Assembly: GCF_910592395.1 (NCBI RefSeq)
Contig: NC_088312.1
Span: 16,687,292-16,751,291 of the forward strand
Direction of reading: 5' to 3'
DNA from: Lineus longissimus
Taxonomy: Eukaryota; Nemertea; Pilidiophora; Heteronemertea; Lineidae
Length of the DNA: 64,000 nt
Part shown: in pieces, positions 8,505 to 19,922 of the stretch
Position numbering within the stretch: the stretch's first letter is position 1
How the letters are laid out: each line of letters begins with the position of its first letter
The notes under the pieces: generated by a model
Told to the model about the DNA's origin: nothing
Database searches by the model: none
What the model saw: only the letters and a program-made list of their open reading frames with translations
Position numbers and translations under genes: made by a program

Positions 8505-9327
8505 GTTTTCGTCGTGAAGAGGGTGTATCGAATATTGGAGAACCCTGGATGTGAGATGTCAGTGGAGAGTTCCAAGAAGCTAATGGATTTCTCCGCTCGG
8601 ACGTTGGTGTTTTATTAGCGCTTGCTTTCGGACTGTCTCTGAGGCCAAGTCTTTTTTTCCACTCTCTGCTGGTTACCATGTTACCGGATATCACACCCTT
8701 CCCGTTTAAATAGGACAGGACAGAATCAACGCCGGCCGGTGTGAACGTCTGTCGTGCATTAGAAGAAGCATTATGTACGACAGTCTTAATATTACTCCCT
8801 TTGACGGCGTCGCCGTTTATTGAAATCTCGCCTCTTTCATTCCAGTTAAAATTTGGATCGTCCGTCAGTGCTTTAACCAACTTTTTCGCTTTTGCTTTCG
8901 AGTAGCCGGGTACTTGCTGCAATATCACATTAGTCGAAAGAGGTGCCTGTTGTACAGGTGTTTTGACATCCGTTTGACTCACTGTCGCTGTATCAACAGG
9001 TTGTGCCTTTGCGGTTGCTATTACAGGGTGTGTACTAGCAACTGGAGCCGGTTGTATTTCTTGACGTTGTTGAACTTTCGGTGCAGGGGCGTTTAAATCT
9101 AAAGACGCCGAATGTATCGTTCCCAAATATTTGCGCAGCAATTGTGAGTAGGCTATTGCCTTATCGTAATCACTCATAGATGTTGAGGACAGTATTTCTT
9201 GCATTTCTTGATCAATACCCATCGCACTGTGTGCATGTGGCTTGATGTCTTCTTTGTGGCGTTGTTGATACAGATATTTTTCAACCATTTCGTGTGGTAT
9301 AAGCGACATTTTTCGCATCTGACTCAT
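8455..9327 (-). CDS. Conserved Polinton protein of unknown function (290 aa)
   Basis: Found next to the integrase in many Polintons; I know no established function. The N-terminal 80 residues are helical with a MSDYDKAIAYSQLLRKYL segment. The middle is proline/glutamine-rich and probably disordered. A conserved block near residues 140-230 follows (PGYSKAKAKKLVKAL, then NWNERGEISING, then VLSYLNGKGVISG), and the C-terminus is basic (SRRKHGKKKPPK). Its 3' end overlaps the integrase start. Position and composition fit a virion or DNA-associated structural role, which is inference. Confidence 0.75.
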   Translation of the reverse strand: MSQMRKMSLIPHEMVEKYLYQQRHKEDIKPHAHSAMGIDQEMQEILSSTSMSDYDKAIAYSQLLRKYLGTIHSASLDLNAPAPKVQQRQEIQPAPVASTHPVIATAKAQPVDTATVSQTDVKTPVQQAPLSTNVILQQVPGYSKAKAKKLVKALTDDPNFNWNERGEISINGDAVKGSNIKTVVHNASSNARQTFTPAGVDSVLSYLNGKGVISGNMVTSREWKKRLGLRDSPKASANKTPTSERRNPLASWNSPLTSHIQGSPIFDTPSSRRKHGKKKPPKNEDWEQWY

Positions 9328-9367
9328 ATCTGTTGAATATTTTTATAACGATCGCTATAACAAGTAA

Positions 9368-9694
9368 TTAAACGCCAAAAATACTTCCGATGGCTTTGAT
9401 CACAGGACCTAGCAATGCTCCTAAAAAGCCACCCTTTTGAATGATCCGTTTACGCTCTCTTAACGACGTCTTCTTGCAAGCTAATTTACGCAGAGAGTGC
9501 TTGTGTTTCTTCAGACATTTGAACTGATTTCGATTGAGGGGTACGTTCCCTTTTAAACAGTTGCTCGCTGACTCTCCCACGGCATTAAGGAGACCTTTAT
9601 CGGCTGTCTGAAGAATTTTACGTCTCTTCTTAGCCTGGGCTGCCTTCAAAGCCTTCAGTTGATGTACATAATGTTTTATGTGATATTTTGCCAT
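9368..9694 (-). CDS. Small basic core-like protein with QKGG site (108 aa)
   Basis: Lysine/arginine-rich protein recognisable from other Polintons by LRKLACKKTSLRERKRIIQKGG, quoted here only in part: the key portion is residues 69-89. The QKGG at 86-89 fits an adenain-type cleavage motif and is followed by a short hydrophobic tail (FLGALLGPVIKAIGSIFGV). The pattern of basic body plus protease site plus hydrophobic peptide resembles adenovirus pX/mu-type core proteins that condense DNA. The function is inferred. It is flanked by the packaging ATPase gene and the 290-aa gene. Confidence 0.78.
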   Translation of the reverse strand: MAKYHIKHYVHQLKALKAAQAKKRRKILQTADKGLLNAVGESASNCLKGNVPLNRNQFKCLKKHKHSLRKLACKKTSLRERKRIIQKGGFLGALLGPVIKAIGSIFGV

Positions 9695-9751
9695 ATTGAA
9701 TTGATGCTACGTCACCTGCCAACACGTGCCGAATGTTACACGCTTGGATTG

Positions 9752-10384
9752 TCATTTTGTTAAGTATACAATTTGATTCTCGCCAGGAAAGATATTGGTC
9801 CTTAAGCGTAAATCGTCGGGTGTTGCTGCCTTGAAATCTAAGAATAGATATCCAAAAGGCTGGCGCGTGGCATCATTGAAAGCTTCGCGCACGGCCTTTG
9901 TATTTCCAGGAGAGATTTGCTTAGCCAAATGCGTAATCTGGGACACGTCTCTTGGATTTTTGAATAGCACAAGATAATTCGAATTGAGGCTTATAGTGCG
10001 TTGCTCTCTGCCTTTGTGAAATAAATTTTGAGCAATATAAACCACACTCATATTTTGATGGTGACAACCTCTTGTGAATATTTTAGTGACTTTCTCGTCA
10101 GTTTCACACATCAAATCGTCGATAACGAGCAACGTTCGCCTGTCTGCAGAATGATTTTGAGAAAAATTCAGACCCGAGACGAACTCTACATTTGGAAATG
10201 CTGTAAATGCCTCCTGCCATTCGCCGCCGTAGCACCAAACGATCCTTTCAGGCGGCGGCTCAATAGTAGACACAGCATTGGCTATCAGTCTATGCACAAA
10301 GACAGACTTTCCACACATAGTCGGTCCTGCCACGAGACATGTGAATGGATGTTTCAAGAGAAGGGCTCCGCTTGAAATATGCAT
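9752..10384 (-). CDS. ATP: Genome-packaging ATPase, A32/FtsK-HerA type (210 aa)
   Basis: ATPase of the poxvirus A32-like family used by Polintons and related viruses to pump DNA into the capsid. Walker A is GPTMCGKS at residues 20-27. Walker B is LLVIDD at 85-90. A downstream segment (YIAQNLFHKGREQRTISLNSNYLVLF) carries the conserved sensor region. Length is typical. A TTATATTA element near 10399-10406 could be the promoter. Upstream lie the polymerase 3' region and its probable polyadenylation signals. Confidence 0.93.
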   Translation of the reverse strand: MHISSGALLLKHPFTCLVAGPTMCGKSVFVHRLIANAVSTIEPPPERIVWCYGGEWQEAFTAFPNVEFVSGLNFSQNHSADRRTLLVIDDLMCETDEKVTKIFTRGCHHQNMSVVYIAQNLFHKGREQRTISLNSNYLVLFKNPRDVSQITHLAKQISPGNTKAVREAFNDATRQPFGYLFLDFKAATPDDLRLRTNIFPGENQIVYLTK

Positions 10385-11062
10385 ACTGAGATCTCGACTA
10401 ATATAATGAGTGATTCAACAAAAAAATACTGTTTTATACACATTTTATTAATGAAACGTTTACGCATACTATCTAATGGTTGTACACGCATGTTAAATTA
10501 CATTATCATGTCATACAGAGAATTTTATTTACAGGTTATGTACATTTAATAATATATATACATCCAGGCAGCGAATACGTCTGGAAAGGGTAATCGAAAT
10601 GAAATGACGGTGATGATGATGCTGATGATGAAGGGAATATTAAAATACTTTTTATAGGCTAAAGTGCAACTGTCTAGAGCAAAAACAGACAATGATCTAT
10701 TGTACCGTGAATGTCTGTGATAAAGATGGTGATACATTCTGTAATAGTGCTATCAACGTATTATACATGTTTTCTGGCGCAGAAACCATAATAGAAAAAC
10801 TAATATCTCAGGCATGAATGGAGTTGTCTGCAGTGCTGATGCCGATGATGACGGAGATGATAACGATGTTTCATGTTGACTCAAAATGACACTGGCAATT
10901 AATTTTACAATAACATCCCTTATAAAATGACATATATGTAAGCACGATACAGGTCAATGATGTTTATAATAATAATTATTATTATTATAATTATAACAGA
11001 TGTACAATGATGATGATAGCGCTCAAGGAGCGCGTAAACTTCACTATGGTGAAATAATACAC

Positions 11063-11113
<51 letters not shown>

Positions 11114-11123
11114 GCCATAATAG
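10385..11123. other. Gap between ATPase and polymerase, 3' signals and GA repeat
   Basis: No supported gene. Minus-strand AATAAA signals at 10524-10529 and 10444-10449 could end the polymerase message with a ~600-base 3' untranslated region. AT-rich runs lie around 10966-10995 and a (GA)n tract at 11067-11112, just after the polymerase stop. Confidence 0.55.
11067..11112. repeat. (GA)n microsatellite
   Basis: About 23 uninterrupted GA dinucleotides lie immediately downstream of the polymerase stop codon. This is a simple repeat in the 3' untranslated region. Confidence 0.95.
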
Positions 11124-14100
11124 CTAATAGCCAAAAGGCAATGTAAAGAAATCGTCTGTCAGGTAACGCTTGTCGTATACTAAGCCGTACTTTTTCACCT
11201 CCCGAACTGTTGTAATTTTGAAATCCTTACGTCGCCGAATTTTGTAAGGATTTTCGACCGAAATGGTGTCGGAAAAATTCAGGTTTTGTACCAAACATCT
11301 CATGGTTTCGAAATTGATTTTCTGACTATTACCATAGTTCAGGGTGAACCCTCGGACTTTGCACACAGTCTCTTGACTCTCTTTGATGCGATACCCATAG
11401 TTTTTTGGACCCCCTGAAACAAACTCTTCAATGGATGCGCCGTTCAACTCATCCTTGAAATCCCCCAGATAGTCACCTAGGGGTGGGTTGAAGTGTTTTT
11501 TGTTTGTTTTGTCGTACACGTATATAATACTATCAGTGTCAAAATATAATACTTGTTGATCAAGTTTTTCCAACTCCTCATACAATTTCAGCCGCGCATG
11601 TGCAGTTGTGTAAGCTGCAATAACACAATTTGTGTAAGGACACGCTTCTATGAATTCAGTCTTCTCACGGTATTTCAAAAGAACGAATTCTTCGTTCACT
11701 AATTGAGAATCTGTTACTTCAATGCTATCGTCGGTCAATTTATTGATATAAACCTCTGGACTATCCGTATATAATGTTTTTAGAAAGTTATTTCGTTGCC
11801 CAAATTTTCCCCACAACGCACATATCCCCGCCTTGTAGGTACTGCGCATACCTGCGTTATATTTGATATTGTGACGGTCTAAAGTGATCCCCTCGTGCTG
11901 CGCGTAATCATCGATGTACTTCTTTTTGTCTTCTTCGGTCTCACACCAATCGGGCCAACCGCTAGCTTCTTGCTTCTGCTTTAGAAAAGTATTAATGAAA
12001 CTCGTAAATAGGCCTCCCTCTTTCTTCTCAAAATCATATTGTGTTGTTTGCTCGAAATCCCAAATTTCGTATGTTTTCACCAGACGATAGCCCTTTTCAA
12101 CCGCTTTTCTGACTTCAAATATAACCCATGTCCCTATCAGAGCGCGCTCATCGTCTGAATGGTCACACGTTTTAGACGTCGTCTCCGCACACTTCGCACA
12201 AAGAGAAAACTTCAACTTGTTACCCGTCCTCTGGGGTAAAACAGGAAAATACAATTGCTTTGGCGGTAATACTTTACATTTGATAAGACCTTCGCACTTC
12301 AGTGGGTCGTCAACCTTTTGCAGATTTTCACCCCGGTACACCACAGGGTGTCCTAGAGGATAATGTTTATATTTATTGACATACGGATAAAGCGATGTAA
12401 AGTCGACATATTTGATGCTTTCGTTTTCATTGCATTTGTGATAGAGTTTCACAGCGTTCGTTCTTCCCCCGAAAAAGGCTTCTCGGGGGTTCAGAGGCTC
12501 GGAGATGTTAAGATCTTTTGCAAATGCTGCCAGTTCGGGATCTGCCTTAATTTCCGCTCTGAACTCGCACTCGCGCTTGGAAATGACAGTGTGTCCGCGG
12601 TCTTTCAAGAAAGTACGCCGAAACGCAGTGCGTTCGCGCAGTTCACCCATAGTGGAACCTGTACGTTGATTCATAGTGTCTCCATTTGGAAAGCAGACTT
12701 CGCAACCATGAAAGTAACACCCGTCGAAAGAATAGACAACGTTATTCCGCTCATCCCACCCATCTACTTTGTAATTCGCAATCGCCTTTTCGCCCCCGTT
12801 CTGCGCATGTTGTATAAAGAGATTTGGGTTTTTTCGCATCAACCATTCCAACCACTTGACACCTATAGCAGACTGTTTGTCGCATGTATAGCCGTATGGC
12901 GGTAGTACGCCAATGGTGTTGGGCTTCATAAAGTTTTGACGGTACACACGACTGCATGCTGAAGCCATGGTTGCACTTTTCTCAAAGGGATTAACCTTTA
13001 GAATGCTTTCAAAAGCCAGAGCGAATAAGACGCAACAGCGCCGGAGAATCGTAACGTCACTTTTACAGTATGCAAGAAGCTCCTCGAACATGTTGTAATC
13101 TTTTCCTTTTTGATTTTCGTACCACAACATAAATTCCTTTCTACCGTCAACAGACATGCTCTCAGGGTCAAAGTACTTCATGTCGGGTATCTCCCCGACA
13201 TAATTTTGATTTTCTGCTGTATTAAAGTGATGGGGAAACCACCCCTTTCGACACTCTTTCAGATTAAACGTTTTCGGAAATGCACTCAGCGGCATTGTCA
13301 AATAACTCAATGAATCCAGGAATTTTATACCGCACGCTTCGAATGAAAGATACTTCTGTCCCACCTGTATTACGTTTGTGGGCTTAATACCAACACGATG
13401 AAGATACTGTATGATGAAGAAAGCATCGTAACCCCTGTTGTTGTGAGCGATTGCCACTCGACCCATATTTTCGCCGTTGAATAACCATTCACAAAATTCC
13501 GTCACGGTATCCGCCCCCTTGAAGACGCATTCATCACGTCTGTCACCGCACACAATACAGCTCAAGTCGTCATCATTTTCAGCGCTTTGTTCCCTCCCAC
13601 AAAAAAGACAGCAACGCTGTGCAACACACAGATTGGGCACGTGCTCTTTTGAACCATCAGTCAGTATTTTCTCCTGTGTTGACTCAAAATCGTAGAATAC
13701 AAACTTCATAAATTCTAAGGGGTCACCAGGATCCCTTTTCTTTATCACAGTTTTCTTTATATAGCAGTCGTGTGCGAAAGGCCTGTTCAACCCGCAAATA
13801 TGGCAAAAAGACATGTAGCATGTATGCTTTCCGCGCCGCACTTCGTAACACTTAGCGCATGTTTTACATTTTTTGAAAATATCGCACACACTCTTATCGT
13901 TTCGGTTTTTGACAAGGTGTCTGTCAAAACACGTATTACTTTTGAAGACCCGTAGACAATCGGTACAGTTTCGCCACTTAACGATGGGACAATCCTCATC
14001 GTTTTTACAACAGGCACAAGTTTTGTCGCAAATATGTGTTTTGTAATTCTTGAAACCTATATCACAATGAGGGCAAAAATAAGCTTTTTCTAAGAAACCG

Positions 14101-14948
14101 GTCATAGTCATAATAGGGGCATAGTGTTCACCGTAATGATAGATATTCAAGCGATGTTGTGCAGGCGGCCCCTTATAACATACACCGTTCATAGTATGCG
14201 TAGAAAATACCACTAGTTGAAAATCTGGAGCCAGATATGCCTGAAATTTTCGCATCTCTGGAATCCCGCATTTTTTCTGGGGCACCCCTGCTTTTTCGTG
14301 AAGCTCGGAAGCTAATCGGAGTTGGTGCTTGATGTAACCTTTTTGGATGCCTTCATAGTTCGGGTCGTTTAACACACGTGCTCTTGCCGTCACTATTGCA
14401 CGTGCCAGGCAAAGATTGTCTTTGTTTTTTATTTCGACAAAAGTAGCTTTGTCTTTCACCCTTTTTTCAGGACATGCAATACCCCTGGCGTACTGACCAC
14501 CGATCGGCAACCTAACATGTATGAAACTCACGTGAAATACCCCTTTAAAAAGCCACGTATCATTTGACTGTGTGACCCTTTCCAAGTGTGTTAAAATCCT
14601 CTCTACGGTCATCTGATCAGGGGCTATGAACGGTATACTGATATGACGCAGACCCTCCCCCGACACAATAAGTCTGACTCTGTCTTGAGAATCGACGTTC
14701 CGCATAAGTGTGGCCAAAAGTTCCGAAAAGACATTGGACAGATGGAAAAGTACATCATTGTATGAAGTACTTTTTTCCAAACCATCAACGCTAATTTTCA
14801 TTTCTATGGCGTTTTGTTTATATTTTCGAACGTATGTTTCACCAACGCTTAAGACACGAAACGCTGGTTCACGTTCCGCATCCCCATCAGAGTCAGACTC
14901 ATTATCAATGGACGGTGTTCCTTCTTCATCATCATCATCATCATCATT

Positions 14949-14981
<33 letters not shown>

Positions 14982-16305
14982 CGTATCACCAACACTTCGA
15001 GCGTTGCCCGCAACAACCCTGTTACCACCAGTCTGCACACCTGTTAGGTTACTTTTTGTTTGTGTGGACCCACCCCTAAAAAAGACTGGTGTACAATGGT
15101 ACGTTCAGGAACATTTTGCACTTTTAGAGGTTTTTGTGCAATGTTGCCCTTACCGTACCGATCTCCGACATCTGAATGTACAGGTATATTTCCCTCTGAA
15201 AGTAGACTCCTAAGAATCGGGCGGTTACCTTCCACTCTACTTCGTACCCCTTGCTTTATTCCAGCATGAAAATCAACTGGCCTCTTACTAGGTGGAATCA
15301 CGTAAGCGGCTGACGTAGTTGCCTGTTGAGAACTGTGATAAACATCGTTGGTTTGCCGCTCCAGTGTATGCAAAGGTTTCGCCCTCTCTATAACTGCGTC
15401 TAGAATTATACTTTGCTTACTCGGGAGCGGCTCAAGGAAACGCTGACCGTTTGCGAGCTCTTCGATCATATGCGTCGCCCATTGCATATTCTCACAGAGG
15501 CGCCTATTTGATTGATTTTCATCAGTCCCCGTTGTCGAGATAGCAAGAGGAGCAGTTGGCTCTGTCGGAGATTTATCCGATTGCAGCACACGTTCACCTG
15601 TGCCAGACAAAACCTCTGTTGAGCTGAACAGCGTTGACAATACATCATCGGGAGGTCCTGAATGCCCAACAGAATCGTGTGCCCCATGCAATAGATCAAC
15701 TAGTGGTGCATCTGTGTCACACGTTTCCATTAGCATTTCAAACCCGCCCGACAATAATTCAAGCAATTCTGAACTGGTTGCAGAATCGTCTGTCACAGGT
15801 AAACCAGCAATCGGATTTACAGGGGGCGTGCAACACTCGACCGAGTTCGCGTCCACCTGTTGCTGTTGTTGCTGATGCGCATCAATCAGTGGGACCTGTA
15901 TGGATGTGTCCTGGTCTCCTTGAGATACTCTACGGAGCGGAGAACCAGGCGGAGAAATTGTCTCCAGTAGGAAATCCGGAATTTCATACGGTTCATCAAC
16001 AACGGAAACAACAGCAGATGCATCAACAACAGCAGGCGCTTGGTGCGAACCCGGTATTTGTGATGGTGGGATTCTGGGTTCATCATCATCATCACCAGCA
16101 TTGTTAGGCCTACGTCTACATGTACATGTATTTATTGTTATATAAAACGGTTTAACTACCCTTTCCATTGCCCTGAATTCGTGTGGCTCCGTCATTTCAC
16201 GCGGTAGTCTATATTTTCCCCGTTGCATCCGTTCTGCCATGATGGAATTCAGTGTTTCGATCAAACGATCCGTCTTATTGCGGGACACCCCTGTAGAAAA
16301 AGAAG

Positions 16306-16340
<35 letters not shown>

Positions 16341-17553
16341 TATACGCATACGCATATATGACTGAGACAAACTACGTTTTATATAAGCGCAACATCTCAT
16401 GGACATGCTTTGTTCTCAGCAGAACAAAAATGAGATGCTTGCTAAAACACCAGCACTCAATACGTTTTTGGTAACTGCTTTTGATAATATGTCACATGTT
16501 ACGCTACGCACCTTCAATCGGATGATCATCATTGTTGTGAGATGGCACTGCTGGTGTTGTCCCACCTATTGGTGATGCCCTTGCAGCTGTTGATGTTGTT
16601 GCACTTGCAGTTCTGAGTGTCTCAGCAGATGTTTCTACAATCACAGGAAAAGATACCCTGATTTACAATCGACATAAAAGATCAAATAACAGTAAATTAT
16701 GTGTAATGGCGCACATTTAACAGAGAAATTCGCAATTTTCAACTAACTGCAGAAACTTACTTGTCTTCTTTACAGGAGACGGGGGTGCGTGTCGCAGCGT
16801 CTTCCGTGTCGCTTTCCCAATTTTCACTGGCCGTTTGTCTTCCACTGAAAACACACAAAACGCAGTGTGATTAAAAGTGTGTCTCTTTCAAATATGGTTC
16901 GTAAATATTATGCTGCATTGAATCAAAAATGATCACGAAATCCACACAGACGTATACGTACCTTTCACAGATGCTGCGACTGACGCTTTAGGTGTGACAT
17001 CCGCCTTCTTCTGCCTTTTCTTCAGGGACAGACCTGTTGAAGAAAACATGCGTTCCGTTATGTTTTCGGCGTAAAAACGTTGCATGCAAAAGCGATAATA
17101 TGGAGGCGCATCGACAATTATCGGTTTTTGATGGAAATGAGACTTACGCGAGTGTCTTTTCCTTTTGCGATTTTCTACTATCGTCCATGTGGGTGAGTCT
17201 GCGAATTCATCGTCTGAGTCGTTGATGACTGTCAAATAAATAAAAATTGTGGTTATGTTACATTCTGAGACATGTATAAAAAAGCTAATATAAATGACAT
17301 GATTTGTTTTCAAACAGAGAATTGCGCGGATTTGACGGAAACAAGCCTGTCAAACAACTCACCGATACACGGATGCTTCTTTTCAGACACCACGTTGGCG
17401 TAACTGCGGTGTGTTTCGGCGTCTCTGTCACTATTTTTTTCCATTATACAACTGCTGTTTACTGAAAAATAAAAAAAGTAGCACGTCTTTAGTAAACGCT
17501 AACCCGATATCGGACATCTACTGGCAGTCTGAACAAAACAATATAAACTTACC
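11124..17553 (-). CDS. pPolB: Protein-primed DNA polymerase B, spliced from eight exons
   Basis: Replicative polymerase of the Polinton. The last exon (15040-11124) holds cysteine-rich fingers; an exonuclease motif FYDFEST (near 13700); polymerase motif A DFTSLYPY (near 12400); motif B, a Lys/Gly-rich segment near 11840 that includes KAGICALWGKFG; and motif C YFDTDSII (near 11540). Splice signals join it to upstream exons 16290-15154, 16634-16512, 16844-16761, 17033-16962, 17228-17148 and 17461-17363 (ATG at 17444). A noncoding exon ends at 17553. Every coding intron has GT-AG ends and phase 1, and the summed coding length is a whole number of codons, 1831 residues. The ~525-residue extension before the core contains RKRKR and KKRQKK signals and glutamine- and acid-rich segments. 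An aspartate run at 14926-14980 comes from an ATC repeat. Exon map is inferred; core identity is firm. Confidence 0.85.
16308..16337. repeat. (TA)n tract in a polymerase intron
   Basis: About 14 TA dinucleotides followed by GCGTATACGC-type palindromes lie in the intron 16511-16291, just upstream of the acceptor for the large seventh exon. Confidence 0.9.
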
Positions 17554-17603
17554 CTTCTATACTTTAAAGGACTTAGACGCTGACGTGCATTCACCATTGA
17601 CAA

Positions 17604-17609
17604 TTTATT
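17604..17609 (-). terminator. Polyadenylation signal of the 220-aa gene
   Basis: AATAAA on the minus strand lies about 70 bases past the stop at 17680 and just upstream of the first polymerase exon. The two transcription units therefore abut. Confidence 0.55.
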
Positions 17610-17679
17610 AAGTATGCTTTTTACAGGTATACAGTAGCATCCATCAATTCAGTGTTCCGACTCGTTCAAACGTTCACCT

Positions 17680-18342
17680 TTATTGCATTGCATCCTTAAA
17701 TGCCAGATAATAGTTACTGTCATTTTCATAATATGCTGAGCGACAGCTTTGCAAAATGAACCAGTGTTTAGGAGCTATTTCGATTTTAACGATGTGCAAT
17801 GTATCTCTTTCGATAACTGTAACACGTGGATCATCAGTACTTTCTTCACGCGAAATTGTGCCAGGAACCACGATGACACCATCGCACAATTCCAATTCAG
17901 GTTTGTAGGATGAAAATGCAAATTCGAGTGATTTTCGCACATAATCAGGGGGAAATCGTTGCAATACAACTTTTCCGTTTTGCTGCAGTTCCCAACCTTC
18001 CGGCCTAGATAACGCTAGAATATCCGAAAATTTTGCAAGATATTCCATGCATTCAACAGGCTCCCACACCGTGCATCGCTCCATTGTGAAAATTTCAGAC
18101 ATCTCAAATGGCCCATATTTCTGTTTCATCGGTATACTGCGATTCAGACAGAAAAGATTCCCCCCAATCATTATATTGCCAAGAGAGATGATTTTGACGT
18201 TTTCATTTTGAGCAACCAACTCATCGTACACATCCTGACCCACTACAAAAACACTATCCACTGGTTCTTTACCACGGGGTGTAAATTGTTCGTGTAGAAC
18301 AAAATTTAACGATGCCCTAACAGATACTGGTAGACCGTTCAT
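17680..18342 (-). CDS. Polinton protein of unknown function (220 aa)
   Basis: ATG-started and uninterrupted, upstream of the polymerase gene near the right end. No domain was recognised. It has a hydrophilic globular composition with a VDSVFVVGQDVYDEL segment, GNIMIGGNLFCL, and a C-terminal KHWFILQSCRSAYYEN. No signal peptide or membrane segment is evident. Genes in this end region of Polintons vary between lineages and often include regulatory or host-interaction proteins, so an accessory role is a reasonable inference. An AATAAA follows it at 17604-17609. Confidence 0.6.
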   Translation of the reverse strand: MNGLPVSVRASLNFVLHEQFTPRGKEPVDSVFVVGQDVYDELVAQNENVKIISLGNIMIGGNLFCLNRSIPMKQKYGPFEMSEIFTMERCTVWEPVECMEYLAKFSDILALSRPEGWELQQNGKVVLQRFPPDYVRKSLEFAFSSYKPELELCDGVIVVPGTISREESTDDPRVTVIERDTLHIVKIEIAPKHWFILQSCRSAYYENDSNYYLAFKDAMQ

Positions 18343-18420
18343 GATGCTCGTCTGACATCAAATGACATATAATGCACATGGGTTTACTTTTATCTAAAAA
18401 TATTGTCTCAATGACACTCA

Positions 18421-18879
18421 TCAATCATGCAGATATTCCGATATTTCAGCCATTCTCTCTCTTAGAGCGTACCAATTTTGTTTCATAAGCCCAATACCGA
18501 TAAATTGCGCTCTCTGCTCTATGAATTTCCGAATATCTACCACCTGCACATTTTGATAGTAGCAAACGTGCAAATAAATCTCATTTCCTAATGATACGTT
18601 CATCGTACAGTTTGGGAAGTTTGGTAAACGACCACCGACTTCATCAGGGTACAATACCGTTACATTTAAATCGGACTGTGATATAAGCCTGTCAACAGGA
18701 CATTTTGTTTTCTTCATATAAGACGCGTATACAAAAAGCAATACACATTCCACCATGAAAAGCGCCAAGGCAATAGACAGCCATACAGACGCGCGGCAGC
18801 GATGCACGCTTTGAGACATCATTTTGACTAATGAATGACCGCATGGTTCAACATGACTATAATACAGCCCGCAGACCAT
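18421..18879 (-). CDS. Putative single-span membrane glycoprotein (152 aa)
   Basis: The right-most long Polinton gene. It begins at the ATG at 18879; an alternative start is the MM pair near 18822, which would leave the membrane segment close to the N-terminus. One strong hydrophobic segment is present (WLSIALALFMVECVLLFVYA, residues ~33-52). A cysteine-containing domain with NVT and NCTMNVS glycosylation sequons follows, consistent with a type II membrane protein. No family was recognised. In a virus-like element this could be a host-interaction or virion membrane protein, but nothing in the sequence decides this. Confidence 0.55.
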   Translation of the reverse strand: MVCGLYYSHVEPCGHSLVKMMSQSVHRCRASVWLSIALALFMVECVLLFVYASYMKKTKCPVDRLISQSDLNVTVLYPDEVGGRLPNFPNCTMNVSLGNEIYLHVCYYQNVQVVDIRKFIEQRAQFIGIGLMKQNWYALRERMAEISEYLHD

Positions 18880-19709
18880 ATACTATGTATACGATCACAC
18901 TTTAGAATCATTAGGTTTTTTCCACCAAACACAGGTGTTGAACGGTAATCGACACGCACTCAATACAAAGCGAAGCAAAATGTATCAAAATGCGCTCTTA
19001 CCTTTCTTGCTTGACATTTTATCCCCCGATGTTGATTTCAACAAACTCCTTGAATTTCGATCAACGGAAGAACACGGTAAATTTGTTGAACTTGAAATCG
19101 GTAAACACGTGTCGCTCTGCTCTCGTCCTTCGTTCAGATGAACTGATGATTTGGTCATCGCATTTCGCCCTTTTTATTTGAAATCTCAAAGGCATCTCCG
19201 TGGCAGATGTTTTTTTTAAATATGCCCAACCTTTAATGATGTCAAGTTTTGGCGCAATTTTGACAATTTACTGGCGTGTACTTAAATGACACATCTTGAT
19301 TTCTTTGACTGAAGTTTCGGTGCAACCAGCTACAGCCACACCGCGTCCTGATGAGGGGACGGCAGCGTCCCCTGATTTGTTTAGACATAAGCGTGTCCTC
19401 AAAACCAGGTCACGACTTAATGAGGGCAACCCTACTTTTATTTTAAAAACAGATGGTATGGCCTCTGCTAGGCTATAGTTTATATCAGACAGATGCCTGA
19501 TTGATGGGCACTTTCATCCTGGGGTGTTTGGCGCTCTGATTAGAATAGAACAATACAATTACTTCATCGAAGATCTTATAAGGACCACTCAGTCCCCTAC
19601 TTCTGACAAAGGCACACCTGGGATATAGGACACGCGACGGGCGCTTCTTTGTCACACTTCTGCACGCATTCATTTGGAAACGTGCTGCATAAATAGCAAT
19701 ACAACAATT

Positions 19710-19922
19710 TTATTCAAGTGTTTTATTAAACAGCATTAGAAGGAGGCGTAATGAATACAATGTTTTCTCTTCACATTTTGACAGCTGGCCCTCAACATGA
19801 GTAGAGACAATTTCTATGGGCGCGTGTCTATGCCCAGGTGATGGACAATACCACACATTTCTATGGATCGCATGCGTCGGTGATGTTTCGGAACGTGCCG
19901 GTGTAAAAGTAGAAAGTGTCAT
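19710..19922 (-). CDS. Possible small Polinton gene at the right end (70 aa)
   Basis: ATG-started frame on the same strand as all other Polinton genes. Its stop overlaps an AATAAA signal at 19709-19714, and a second AATAAA lies just upstream at 19722-19727. The compact 3' end is typical of viral genes. The protein is Ser/Thr/His-rich at the start (MTLSTFTPARSETSPTHAIH) and has no recognised domain. It may be chance. Confidence 0.35.
   Translation of the reverse strand: MTLSTFTPARSETSPTHAIHRNVWYCPSPGHRHAPIEIVSTHVEGQLSKCEEKTLYSLRLLLMLFNKTLE

Noticed and set aside
15038-16288. The 414-residue frame as an independent gene ending at 15044
   Set aside because: It begins at a GTG directly after a splice acceptor and ends just before the polymerase exon; splice phases show it is the seventh exon of the polymerase gene.
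16933-17313. A 126-residue unspliced frame
   Set aside because: Two short polymerase exons plus introns happen to be open in one frame; donor and acceptor sites break it up.
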